Part shown: positions 17,672 to 25,468 of the stretch, in pieces
How the letters are laid out: each line of letters opens with the position of its first letter
Numbering within the stretch: the stretch's first letter is position 1
Source of the DNA: CAYMGQ01 sp964390055
Lineage (GTDB): Bacteria > Bacillota > Clostridia > Peptostreptococcales > Natronincolaceae
DNA length: 64,000 nucleotides
Reading direction: 5' to 3'
NCBI GenBank assembly: GCA_964390055.1
Contig: CAYMGQ010000005.1
Coordinates: forward strand, 1 to 64,000
Notes under the pieces: generated by a model
What the model saw: the letters and a program-made list of their open reading frames with translations, nothing else
Told to the model about the DNA's origin: nothing
The model's database searches: none
Position numbers and translations under genes: made by a program

Positions 17672-18565
17672 TTATTTTCCCTGGTCATATATTATGCCTT
17701 CTAGGCCATCGTATTCACTAATCCGGATTTTTTTTATTGAAAGGCCTTCCATTATACAAAGGAGGATTGCAATTCCCCCTATTATAATATCTGCCCTTTC
17801 TGCCTGCAGGCCCTTGACCTGCTTTCTTTCTTCAAGGGTCATCCCACTTAGCCTCTTTTTTATGGTCCTGATACTGGCCAGGGTCAGGCAATAGTTGTGG
17901 ATTTTATCTTGGTCATAGGTCTCTAGCTCCTGGTCTATTGCAGCCAGGCTGCTTATGGTCCCCCCTATAGCAATTACTTCTTCAATTCTTTTATCCCTTA
18001 GTTGGCCCAGCCTAGCCCCCATATTGTTTTCTACTAGGGAGTATAGTCTTTCATAATCCTCCCCAACCCTTTCTGTTATTCTAACGGCTCCAATATCTTC
18101 GCTATAGGCCTCTTGTAATTGGCCAGCTTGGCCCAGGATAAATTCTGTGCTCCCTCCCCCTATGTCTACTAGCAGGACCCTGCCTGCCTCCTTTAAGGCA
18201 AGGCAAACACCCCTATAGCCCAGTTGGGCCTCCTCCTGGCCACTAAGAATTTTTATTTTAATTCCCAACCTGTCATGGGCTTTTTTTACAAAGTCCTCCG
18301 CATTTTTGGCATCCCTGAGACCACTGGTCCCAATGGCCATGATTTTGCCTGCCCCATAGTCCCTGGCCTTATTTACAAAAAGCTCTAGGGCTTTTAGGTT
18401 TCTAGCCATGCCTTCTGGGCTGATGTAGCCCTCCTCATCCACCGACTCTCCTATCCGGGTGGGGGCAAGCTCCTTTTTCCTATAGGTAAATTTATTTCCC
18501 CTTATTTGGGCCAGTAATAGGCGGAGGGAATTGGTCCCTATATCAATGGCTGCGTATTTTTTCAT
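17672..18565 (-). CDS. Ppx/GppA family phosphatase
   Basis: This is a member of the exopolyphosphatase / guanosine pentaphosphatase family, which uses an actin-like ATPase fold. IDIGTNSLRLLL at the N-terminus and VDIGGGSTEFI near residue 145 are the two phosphate-binding loops, and AIGGTISSLAA is the third glycine-rich element. At 297 residues it is the short form that lacks the C-terminal HD domain of Escherichia coli Ppx, as is common in clostridia. Whether it acts on polyphosphate or pppGpp cannot be told from sequence. AGGGGAG lies upstream of the ATG. It is inserted between the S1 gene and spoIIE, and a terminator (18586-18610) separates it from the S1 gene. Confidence 0.88.
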   Translation of the reverse strand: MKKYAAIDIGTNSLRLLLAQIRGNKFTYRKKELAPTRIGESVDEEGYISPEGMARNLKALELFVNKARDYGAGKIMAIGTSGLRDAKNAEDFVKKAHDRLGIKIKILSGQEEAQLGYRGVCLALKEAGRVLLVDIGGGSTEFILGQAGQLQEAYSEDIGAVRITERVGEDYERLYSLVENNMGARLGQLRDKRIEEVIAIGGTISSLAAIDQELETYDQDKIHNYCLTLASIRTIKKRLSGMTLEERKQVKGLQAERADIIIGGIAILLCIMEGLSIKKIRISEYDGLEGIIYDQGK

Positions 18566-18585
18566 ATGAGTTTTCTCCCCTAATT

Positions 18586-18610
18586 TAAAAACGCTAGGTT
18601 CCCCTAGCGT
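18586..18610 (-). terminator. Intrinsic terminator after the S1 gene
   Basis: The 8-bp perfect stem ACGCTAGG / CCTAGCGT with a 4-nt loop is followed on the minus strand by TTTTTAAATT. It lies in the 58-bp gap and should end the yabQ-divIC-S1 transcript. Confidence 0.75.
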
Positions 18611-18623
18611 CTATTAGATAATT

Positions 18624-19040
18624 TTATATTCGATTTCTATATCCATTTCCCCTGCGATTGCTGGTTTTGTTTTTTGCCTTAAGCATTTGCATTTTTTCTT
18701 CACTTTCCTTTAGAAACCTACTGAGCTTATCGTCAAAGGACATACCTGAGACGTCTTCATCAGCATTCCAATCGATTTCTACAGGTTGTGTTGATTTTTT
18801 GCTTTTATCAGCGGCTTGTCGTATTGATAGACTAATCTTCCCGTCATCCCCTACAGATAGCACCTTCACCTTTACCTTCTGCCTGTCTCTTAAATAATCT
18901 CGAATATCTCTTACATAATCATCTGCAATCTCTGAAATGTGTACAAGCCCTGTTTTGCCTTCTCCAAGGTCTATAAAGGCACCAAAGTTTGTAATTCCTG
19001 AAACCGTGCCCTCTATAATCTTCCCTTCCTCTGCCAGCAT
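18624..19040 (-). CDS. S1-domain RNA-binding protein (YabR-like)
   Basis: A single S1 OB-fold occupies residues 1-75 (GKIIEGTVSGITNFGAFIDL, then GLVHISEIADDYV and VKVKVLSVG), followed by a basic, low-complexity tail ending GNGYRNR. S1 domains bind single-stranded RNA; the YabR family has no settled function but is consistently found after divIC in spore formers, as here. Length 138 is close to B. subtilis YabR (128). AAGGAGGAAT precedes the ATG. It is the last gene of the yabQ-divIC unit and is followed by a terminator. Confidence 0.88.
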   Translation of the reverse strand: MLAEEGKIIEGTVSGITNFGAFIDLGEGKTGLVHISEIADDYVRDIRDYLRDRQKVKVKVLSVGDDGKISLSIRQAADKSKKSTQPVEIDWNADEDVSGMSFDDKLSRFLKESEEKMQMLKAKNKTSNRRGNGYRNRI

Positions 19041-19151
19041 AAAATTAATATTCCTCCTTGAACAATAATTTGCATATTAAATAACTAATATGAACTAATT
19101 GTTTATATTATACCAGATTTTGTCCAAGGCTACAAGGTAACAATATATATT

Positions 19152-19445
19152 TCACTGGTCCCCCGTATCAATGATCAAAATTTCATCCGATCCTATCATT
19201 TTAAGTTTCTCCCTGGCAACCTTCTCTATATGCTCATCTTCATCACTTTTCTCCAGTTGTTTATTGAGGCTTTCTATCTCCTCTTCTATCCTTTGAATTT
19301 CTTCTTCTACCATCTTTTTCTGCTGGTCCAAGTAGGCCATTTCCTTAGCCTGCTGGTAGATGGTAGTCCCAACATAGAGGGCAAGGGAAAGAAGGATAGT
19401 AATCCAAATTATTCTTGATTTTTTTCTTCTTTTCTTTTTCCTCAT
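19152..19445 (-). CDS. divIC: Septum formation initiator DivIC/FtsB family
   Basis: This is a small bitopic division protein that joins FtsL and DivIB at the septum. A very basic cytoplasmic start (RKKKRRKKSR) precedes one transmembrane helix (about 12-30). An extracytoplasmic coiled coil (about 33-70, QQKKMVEEEIQRIEEEIESL) follows, then the typical ending EKVAREKLKMIGSDEILI with the conserved EKVAREKL motif. Length 97 fits the family. Position between yabQ and the S1 gene matches B. subtilis. The spacing to yabQ is 32 bp. Confidence 0.9.
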   Translation of the reverse strand: MRKKKRRKKSRIIWITILLSLALYVGTTIYQQAKEMAYLDQQKKMVEEEIQRIEEEIESLNKQLEKSDEDEHIEKVAREKLKMIGSDEILIIDTGDQ

Positions 19446-19477
19446 AGGCCCATCTCCATATTCCTTTGTAAATTTAC

Positions 19478-19957
19478 CTAATCTTCTTGGTCCTCTTGGG
19501 TTTTTTTCGTAAAGAAACTAGATTTTCTCACTTTATAGTATATAGGCTTTGTCTTTTTTTTGCAATATTTATAGGGTAATTCTATAAAACATAGGCCCAA
19601 TTGCAGGGGGTAGGCAAGTATTTTATACAAGTCTATAAAAAAGGCCTTTATGGTGTCTATAATCATAAGGAGGGCCCTTGTTATAATTTTGCTTAGGTAT
19701 ATATTATATACACCTGTCCCCACAAGAAAACCTAAAAAATTATAGAATCTCAGGTCTGCCCTATTGCTAATAAATAGCATATAGAAGGCTACTCCTGTGA
19801 TAAGTATCCAGAATAAAAAGTCTTGTATGTTGGTAGCAAGTTTTTTGGGGTGAAAAAAACCCCTGAAAATTTTGTATAGATTATAGGTGAAGCCTATTAA
19901 TATACCACCAAATATAGTTGTCATTAGGATATAGGCCTCTCCTGATAAAGGTATCAT
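19478..19957 (-). CDS. yabQ: Spore cortex biosynthesis protein YabQ
   Basis: This membrane protein is needed for spore cortex formation in B. subtilis; its biochemical role is unknown. Four or five hydrophobic segments (about 8-28, 45-65, 70-90, 95-115) are followed by a cytoplasmic basic tail ending FFTKKTQEDQED. The pattern NLYKIFRGFF and the DFLFWI segment are typical of the family. It should be co-transcribed with divIC. Its partner yabP is separated from it by an opposite-strand LysR gene, so yabQ probably uses the promoter at 20112-20140. Confidence 0.88.
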   Translation of the reverse strand: MIPLSGEAYILMTTIFGGILIGFTYNLYKIFRGFFHPKKLATNIQDFLFWILITGVAFYMLFISNRADLRFYNFLGFLVGTGVYNIYLSKIITRALLMIIDTIKAFFIDLYKILAYPLQLGLCFIELPYKYCKKKTKPIYYKVRKSSFFTKKTQEDQED

Positions 19958-20090
19958 TCTTTCACCACCCCTGCCAAACTGGCAAAATTTAATTGAAGCC
20001 CTCCTTTATTATATTCCCCTGGGGCTTGTTTAGTGCATAATAGGTAAAAGTAATAATATGGGGGCCTGCTATAAGAAAAATTAATAGGGT

Positions 20091-20119
20091 TTGTAAAAAA
20101 TATCCTAAAACAATATAAT
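20091..20119 (+). promoter_or_regulatory. sigma-A-type promoter of the LysR gene
   Basis: TTGTAA (20091-20096) and TATAAT (20114-20119) are separated by 17 bp, about 40 bp ahead of the LysR start. Its -10 element overlaps the -10 of the opposing promoter at 20112-20117. The two transcription starts would therefore compete, and LysR autoregulation could affect both directions. Confidence 0.55.
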
Positions 20120-20140
20120 AATTATATAATTAAGGGTCAA
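20112..20140 (-). promoter_or_regulatory. sigma-A-type promoter toward yabQ-divIC-S1
   Basis: On the minus strand TTGACC (20140-20135) and TATATT (20117-20112) are separated by 17 bp. It would produce a leader of about 150 nt before yabQ. It overlaps the LysR promoter on the other strand. Confidence 0.5.
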
Positions 20141-20157
20141 GAAAGGGGAGGGGAGTT

Positions 20158-21066
20158 TTGGAATTTAACCAATTGGAAAGTTTTCTGGCTGTAGTAAAAT
20201 ACAGGAGTTTTTCTCAGGCAGCTAAGCATTTATATCTGACCCAACCAACTGTCAGTAATAATATACAAAACCTGGAGGCCGAGCTAAATACCACCCTCTT
20301 GGATAGGAAGAGCAAGACTATAACCCTAACTGATGGGGGTAAGGCCCTTTATAAGTATGCTGTGGAATTAATTAATCTTAGGGACCAGGCCAAATTTAGT
20401 GTTATGGAGGGGGCCCAGCAGATTGAGGGCCTAATTGAAATAAATGCAAGTTCTATCCCTGAGCAATATATCCTACCCCATATAATTAAGGATTTTGGCA
20501 AATTATATCCCGGGATCTCCTTTTCTGTTATCCATAAAAACTCTAGGGACATAATTGATGATATTTTAAAGGGTAGGCAGAATTTTGGCATGGTAGGGGT
20601 AAAACACTCCTCTAGGATGTTGGAATATATTGATTTTTATGAGGATGAATTGGTCCTGGCAGTTCCTAATAATGGTGACTATCCTATGTCCTCTCAAGAA
20701 CCCATAGGTATGGAATGTCTTTTTTCAATGGACTTCCTTTTTAGGACAAAAAGTTCCGGGACTAGGCTCCTGGTAGAGGACCGTCTTTCCGCCCAGGGCA
20801 TTGGCCTGGAGGATTTAAATATAGTTTCATCAATTGATAGTAATGAGATGATTAAGAAGATGATTGAGTTAGGACTGGGTGTGAGTTTTCTCTCAGAGGT
20901 ATCTATTAAAAACGAGATTGATTTAAAATTAATTAAACCCCTTAAGGTCAGGGGTTTGAATCTAAGGCGGAGCTTTTATTTTGTTTATTGTAAGCATAGG
21001 ACTCTTTCCCCTAGGGTTGAGGTCTTTAAGGACTTTTTAATTGATTGGCCGGGAATAGGGCTTTGA
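20158..21066 (+). CDS. LysR-family transcriptional regulator
   Basis: A winged helix-turn-helix covers residues 1-60 (FLAVVKYRSFSQAAKHLYLTQ and PTVSNNIQNLEAEL), with a type 2 periplasmic-binding-like effector domain from about 90 to 295. In wording it resembles the clostridial LysR group often annotated as selenium-metabolism-associated, but no selenium gene is nearby, so the effector is unknown. I accept the TTG start because AGGGGAGG lies a few bases upstream and the protein then begins exactly at the family's MEFNQLESF. It is transcribed against its neighbours and lies exactly between yabP and yabQ. Its stop codon directly abuts that of yabP with no intervening base. Confidence 0.9.
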   Translation: MEFNQLESFLAVVKYRSFSQAAKHLYLTQPTVSNNIQNLEAELNTTLLDRKSKTITLTDGGKALYKYAVELINLRDQAKFSVMEGAQQIEGLIEINASSIPEQYILPHIIKDFGKLYPGISFSVIHKNSRDIIDDILKGRQNFGMVGVKHSSRMLEYIDFYEDELVLAVPNNGDYPMSSQEPIGMECLFSMDFLFRTKSSGTRLLVEDRLSAQGIGLEDLNIVSSIDSNEMIKKMIELGLGVSFLSEVSIKNEIDLKLIKPLKVRGLNLRRSFYFVYCKHRTLSPRVEVFKDFLIDWPGIGL

Positions 21067-21357
21067 TTATCTAAATATCCTATTTAAAAATCCCGAACCC
21101 CTGGCCGACAAGCCACCCTTTTCCTTATAATCTAGGGAATTAATTTGGCCAATTATCGCAATATGGCCCTCCTCTATATTTAGCTTCTTTACATCTAATT
21201 CTTCCCCCTTAACGGTGATTATCCCTGCCACACTTTCTATTACTATTAGCTCGCTATTGAAATTATGAACATGGTCAACTCCTGAGATTTTTAGCTTTTC
21301 CCTGTTGTCTAAGATTAAGCTATGTTGCCTATTCCTGTAACCTTTTCTATCCTCCAT
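21067..21357 (-). CDS. yabP: Sporulation protein YabP
   Basis: YabP is a small sporulation protein with a YabP/YqfC-type beta-rich fold. HSLILDNREKLKISGV, then VIESVAGIITVKGEEL and NIEEGHIAIIGQI are the family's conserved stretches. It is required with YabQ for spore cortex assembly in B. subtilis. I start at the ATG at 21357 because AAGGGCGGTGAT lies just upstream; the longer frame from 21387 has no ribosome site. The resulting 96 residues match the family. The gene follows the SpoIID-like lipoprotein by 83 bp and ends head-on against the LysR gene. Confidence 0.9.
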   Translation of the reverse strand: MEDRKGYRNRQHSLILDNREKLKISGVDHVHNFNSELIVIESVAGIITVKGEELDVKKLNIEEGHIAIIGQINSLDYKEKGGLSARGSGFLNRIFR

Positions 21358-21440
21358 AATATCACCGCCCTTGAGTAATATAAACAACCTTCTTATTATA
21401 TCTTTATTATCAAGGGTTACTTATTATGATCCTTAAATGA

Positions 21441-22427
21441 CTATTCCCATAATTTTTCTATTTTTACATCCTTAAAGTAGTGGTTAATTATCTCCTGGGC
21501 CTTCTTGTCTTCCTTGGCCATTTGGTATGCCCCCCACTGGCTCATGCCTACCCCATGCCCATAGCCTATCCCCTCAAAGGTGACTTGGTCACCCTCTACT
21601 AGGATATCCTCCAGCTTTGTAGATTTCATCCTGGTGCTATCCAATGCCAATCTAAAGGCTGGGGCCTTTAACTCTATTTGGCCTATTTTGAGCTTGTAGG
21701 CCCGGCCTGAGGGTCCCCATTCTGCTACCTCAATATTGGTAAAATCCCCTGGTTTTTGTCCGGCGGTTTTTTCCACTGCCTCCGCTACTTCTTCTTTGCT
21801 AAAGCTATCCTTCCAATTTACATCTTCTGCTGGTGCCTCCTCTGATTCTACTGACTCAACTGAGTGGATATAGGGGAGATTTTCTTCCTCCAACCCTAGG
21901 CCCTCTACGGCCATGGCTGTCTGCCCCCCCGCATGGGAATGAAACCATGCCCTTATATAGTTGCCATCATGGAGGACTACTTGACCCCTGGTGGCCTTGA
22001 CTGCCTCCTTAATCCTGTCATTTATTTCCTCACCATTCCAGGCCTGGGCCTCTTCTATATCGGTTGATACATGGGCCCCTTCGTATTTAGACCCCCCCTT
22101 TGACTCTACAAATTCCATAACAAAGGTCCTGGCCAATATAGCCTGGGCCTTGAGTGCCTCTATGGGCCAATCATTCTGCATCTCTCCTGCTAGGACCCCT
22201 AATAAATATTCCTCAAAATCCATTTCCTTATTTTCCTCTTCCTCTACTATATGGACTGTGAGCCTGGGCTCCTTACCCTCTCCCTGGCTGATGGAGTCTG
22301 GTATTTGGGGGAGGCTTTCTTGTGGGGCCTGGGGGCCTTCTGGCTTTTTGGGGGCCTTACACCCCCCTGCCAATAAAATTAAAATTATTATAAAAAACAG
22401 AATCCTTCTTTTTGTGGATTTTCTCAT
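21441..22427 (-). CDS. SpoIID/LytB-domain lipoprotein
   Basis: The predicted lipoprotein carries the signal KRRILFFIIILILLAGGC with a lipobox Cys near residue 23. A low-complexity Pro/Gln/Glu linker (25-60) and a SpoIID/LytB domain (about 70-325) follow. Family signatures are EEYLLGVLAGEM with the catalytic Glu region, ALKAQAILARTF, and the late GYGHGVGMSQWGAYQMA. SpoIID is a lytic transglycosylase that trims glycan denuded of peptides during engulfment. This copy is lipidated and sits inside the yabO-yabP interval, so it is probably a paralogue of canonical SpoIID. AAAGGAGGAATTCCT precedes the ATG. Confidence 0.88.
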   Translation of the reverse strand: MRKSTKRRILFFIIILILLAGGCKAPKKPEGPQAPQESLPQIPDSISQGEGKEPRLTVHIVEEEENKEMDFEEYLLGVLAGEMQNDWPIEALKAQAILARTFVMEFVESKGGSKYEGAHVSTDIEEAQAWNGEEINDRIKEAVKATRGQVVLHDGNYIRAWFHSHAGGQTAMAVEGLGLEEENLPYIHSVESVESEEAPAEDVNWKDSFSKEEVAEAVEKTAGQKPGDFTNIEVAEWGPSGRAYKLKIGQIELKAPAFRLALDSTRMKSTKLEDILVEGDQVTFEGIGYGHGVGMSQWGAYQMAKEDKKAQEIINHYFKDVKIEKLWE

Positions 22428-22518
22428 AGGAATTCCTCCTTTGAAATTTCATTATAATTTCATTATCTAGTAACTTTTCCAAATTAGTATTTGAAATAAG
22501 TGGAATTCCTATGCAGTT

Positions 22519-22761
22519 TTAATCTATAAGACGGAACATTTCCCTGGCCTCATCTTTTTTTACATGGTCTTTGACCTCTACCACCTCTGCCTTTAAAATT
22601 CTAGTCCCAAAATGGACCTCTATTATATCTCCCGGCTCCACTGTGGTCCCGGCCTTTGCGGTCCTCCCGTTTATAAAGACCCGGCCCTTATCACAGGCCT
22701 CCTTGGCAACTGTCCTTCTTTTAATAATTCTTGAGTTTTTTAAGAATTTGTCTAATCGCAA
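22519..22761 (-). CDS. rqcP: S4-domain RNA-binding protein RqcP (YabO)
   Basis: A minimal S4 domain, RLDKFLKNSRIIKRRTVA through VFINGRTAKAGTTVEPGD, spans nearly all 80 residues. The B. subtilis homologue binds stalled 50S subunits and works with RqcH in alanine tailing during ribosome quality control; it is related to Hsp15. The start is TTG, supported by GGAGGTAGGG immediately upstream and by the family start MRLDKFLK. It belongs to the mazG-yabO-yabP cluster, but a TRAP transporter cassette now separates it from mazG and hup. Confidence 0.9.
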   Translation of the reverse strand: MRLDKFLKNSRIIKRRTVAKEACDKGRVFINGRTAKAGTTVEPGDIIEVHFGTRILKAEVVEVKDHVKKDEAREMFRLID

Positions 22762-22842
22762 ATTCCCTACCTCCTTCTATATCCTTATCAAACTATATGT
22801 ATTATACAATAGAATCCTGGCTATTTAAAATATGGTCAAGGA

Positions 22843-22882
22843 CAAAAAAGGACTGGGTCCTATAGTATAGGACTCAATCCTG
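22843..22882 (-). terminator. Intrinsic terminator of the TRAP cassette
   Basis: The long near-palindrome AGGATTGAGTCCTATA / TATAGGACCCAGTCCT, read on the minus strand, is directly followed by TTTTTT. Its 8-bp core GTCCTATA/TATAGGAC is perfect. It closes the transporter operon before rqcP, so the cassette looks transcriptionally isolated. Confidence 0.75.
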
Positions 22883-22916
22883 GATTTATATAAGAAAATT
22901 TATCTTCTTTTAATAT

Positions 22917-24905
22917 TTATACTGCCTTGGCTAGTTTCTTCCTGGTCCTTTGCATGAAGTATATGGAGACTAGGACAGCTATTCCAAAGGCATCTGTCCA
23001 AAGGCCAGGCTTTAATAATGCAAGGGCAGCCCCAAATAATAGTACCCTCTCATATATCTTGCAATAGTCTGCCATATAGCCTTCAACGGCACAGGCTAGG
23101 CATAATATGCCAATAACAGCCGAAGCTACTACAGGTAAGGCATTTACAAGAGGCATAAAGACAACATTGCTCCCTACTATCTCCTCCACTAAAATCAAGG
23201 AGGAGTCATAGGCAAATATATAGGGGACTATAAAGGCTGCTAGGGCAATCTTCACCGCCTGAAAGCCCGTTTTCATGGCATTGGCCCCAGCTATTCCCGC
23301 CCCGGCATAGGCTGCTAGAGCCACCGGTGGTGTAATATCGGCCATAACACCAAAATATAAGATAAATAAGTGGGCGGACATTAAATTAACGTCTAGCTTG
23401 GTTAAGGCAGGTACTGCCATTGTGGCCAAGACAATGTATTTGGCCGTAGTAGGTAAACCCATCCCCAAAATAATAGATGCTATCATAGTGAAAAATAGGG
23501 TTAATAGTAGTTTTCCTTGGGCTAGGGTAACTATAAGTTCTGCAATCCTTAGTCCCAGTCCTGTAAGGGTTACTGTACCTACTATAATACCTGCACAGGC
23601 ACAGGCACAGGCCACTCCTACAGACCCCTTTGCCCCATCCTCTAATGCCCCTAGTAATTCCTTTATGCCAAAGGACCCATCCCTCTTAATCACTGCCCCC
23701 AAAACTGCTATAAGAACGCTTAAGCCTATGGCATAAAAGGCAGACAAGAGGGGAGTATATCCCTTTATCAGGAGAAATACAATAACAAATAGGGGAAGGA
23801 GTAAATAGCCCCCGCTTAGCAGAAGTTTGCCTAGTTTAGGCAGGTCCTCCCTGGGCAAGCCCTTCAGGCCTAATTTAGAGGCCTCTAAATGTACCATGGT
23901 GCCAACAGCAAAGTAATATAGTAGGGCAGGAATAGCCGCAGCTATAACTATCCTAATATAGGGGATTGCTGTAAACTCTGCCATAATAAAGGCTGCTGCC
24001 CCCATAACTGGTGGCATGATTTGCCCCCCTGTAGATGCTGCTGCCTCCACAGCCCCAGCAAAGTATGGTTTGTAGCCCGTCTCCTTCATCAGGGGTATGG
24101 TAAAGGCCCCTGTTGTCACTGTGTTTGCAACGGAACTACCGGATACTGACCCCATAAAACCACTGGCTACTACTGCTGTCATAGCAGGGCCACTCTTTAA
24201 ATGGCCAGTTAGGGAATAGGCTAAATCTATAAAGAACTTTCCTACCCCTGTCTTGTCTAAAAAGGCACCAAATAATATAAACATAAATACAAAGGTGGCA
24301 GATACCCCTATGGGTATTCCCAGCAGACCCTCCAGGGTCAAATACATATGGCTGATAATCCTCTCCCAGGAAAAGCCCCTATGGGCTAAAATCCCCGGCA
24401 GGTAGGGTCCTGCCTTAGCATATAATAAAAATAGGATTGACACTATGGGTAACTCTGGACCCACAACCCTCCTAGTAATTTCTAAGGTTATTAAAATGGC
24501 TAATGCTCCAAATATAAAGTCTACCCTTGTCATGCTTGCCCCCCTAAGGGCTATCTCCTTAACAAATACAAATAAATAACCGAAAATAAGAAGATTTAAA
24601 ATAATTAAAATGTAATCCAAGATAGAAGCTTTTGTCTTGCTGCTTTTTTTTGTAGCTGGAAATAATAAAAATCCTAAAGTAAAGGCAAAAATAATATGAA
24701 GTGCCCTTTGTTTAACAGAGAGCAAGGTTCCAAATCCTGCTGTATACAGGTGAAAAATGGACATGGCAATAGCTATAATACTGGCTATCATCCCCATTGT
24801 TCCGGTTAATCTTCTGGATTTACTGGCATCTGCATCATATTGTTCTAGCAACTCATCTACATCCATGGCTATATCGCTTTCTGTAATGGATTTTTTTCTT
24901 GTCAT
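22917..24905 (-). CDS. TRAP transporter fused permease (4TM/12TM)
   Basis: This is the membrane part of a tripartite ATP-independent periplasmic-type transporter, in which the small DctQ-like and large DctM-like subunits are fused. A hydrophilic start of about 35 residues precedes many hydrophobic helices. GLPTTAKYIVLATMAVPAL and the preceding GMGL, plus SGFMGSVSGSSVANTVTTGAFTIP, are conserved in the DctM part of TAXI-type systems. Length 662 is normal for fused permeases. Energy should come from a Na+ or H+ gradient. It overlaps the DUF1850 gene by 4 bp (ATGA), so the two are translationally coupled. The substrate is unknown. Confidence 0.92.
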   Translation of the reverse strand: MTRKKSITESDIAMDVDELLEQYDADASKSRRLTGTMGMIASIIAIAMSIFHLYTAGFGTLLSVKQRALHIIFAFTLGFLLFPATKKSSKTKASILDYILIILNLLIFGYLFVFVKEIALRGASMTRVDFIFGALAILITLEITRRVVGPELPIVSILFLLYAKAGPYLPGILAHRGFSWERIISHMYLTLEGLLGIPIGVSATFVFMFILFGAFLDKTGVGKFFIDLAYSLTGHLKSGPAMTAVVASGFMGSVSGSSVANTVTTGAFTIPLMKETGYKPYFAGAVEAAASTGGQIMPPVMGAAAFIMAEFTAIPYIRIVIAAAIPALLYYFAVGTMVHLEASKLGLKGLPREDLPKLGKLLLSGGYLLLPLFVIVFLLIKGYTPLLSAFYAIGLSVLIAVLGAVIKRDGSFGIKELLGALEDGAKGSVGVACACACAGIIVGTVTLTGLGLRIAELIVTLAQGKLLLTLFFTMIASIILGMGLPTTAKYIVLATMAVPALTKLDVNLMSAHLFILYFGVMADITPPVALAAYAGAGIAGANAMKTGFQAVKIALAAFIVPYIFAYDSSLILVEEIVGSNVVFMPLVNALPVVASAVIGILCLACAVEGYMADYCKIYERVLLFGAALALLKPGLWTDAFGIAVLVSIYFMQRTRKKLAKAV

Positions 24906-25468
24906 TGTAATACCTCCCTTGCCATATATGATAGGAGGGAAAGGTCTCCCAAGCTAAATCTTACCCCTGTTCTGGGCTTGGAAAAATCCAAAAAAGGATA
25001 GGTCCTCCCATTTATATTAATTTTATGGTGGGCCCTTACTGCCCCTGTCCTATATACAATATCCTCCATATGCTGGTCAATATTATATATCCTAAGACCT
25101 TCCTGACTTATTTCGAAGTCATGGGCACTTGTTGCGGGCAGTCCAGCTCCATAGGAATAAAAATAAGTTTCCTTAAGGAGTATTGTTTCTCTATTGTAGA
25201 TCCCATATATTTCTATAACCGGGGTCAACTCCACGGAATGGGTGTATTCCACATGAAAATCCTTCCCTACTTTTATGGGCCAACTTTTTAAGTATTGGCC
25301 AGTCTTACAATCTGAAGCTATTAATACCCTTATGGGCATTAAGAATATAAGCACTATAAGTCCCGCTATTATCAATAGTAGGGGCTTTTTATAATGGAGG
25401 AAGGTATTGGAGATTACTCCAATACCCTGCCTCCTATTAGGTCTTTTACTCCACATCCATCTCGTCAT
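24902..25468 (-). CDS. DUF1850-family membrane-associated protein
   Basis: A basic N-terminus and a single hydrophobic helix (about residues 28-50, LLLIIAGLIVLIFLMPIRVL) precede an extracytoplasmic beta-rich domain. Its signatures are FHVEYTHSVELTPVIEIY, LLKETYFYSYGAGLPAT and GRTYPFLDFSKPRTGVRFSLGDL. DUF1850 proteins are regular companions of TAXI-TRAP systems, function unknown. The ATG start overlaps the end of the TAXI gene by 23 bp and has AGAGGT upstream. A stronger AGGAGG lies after the TAXI stop and is followed 6 nt later by an in-frame ATT (25423), so a shorter 173-residue product from a rare start is possible. It ends overlapping the permease gene by 4 bp. Confidence 0.85.
   Translation of the reverse strand: MTRWMWSKRPNRRQGIGVISNTFLHYKKPLLLIIAGLIVLIFLMPIRVLIASDCKTGQYLKSWPIKVGKDFHVEYTHSVELTPVIEIYGIYNRETILLKETYFYSYGAGLPATSAHDFEISQEGLRIYNIDQHMEDIVYRTGAVRAHHKININGRTYPFLDFSKPRTGVRFSLGDLSLLSYMAREVLQ
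25403..25426 (-). other. Perfect hairpin just after the TAXI stop codon
   Basis: GGTATTGGA / TCCAATACC form a perfect 9-bp stem with a 6-nt loop, 20 bp after the TAXI stop and just behind an AGGAGG site. Its likely uses are 3'-end protection of the binding-protein message or restraint of DUF1850 translation; both are inferences. Confidence 0.5.
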
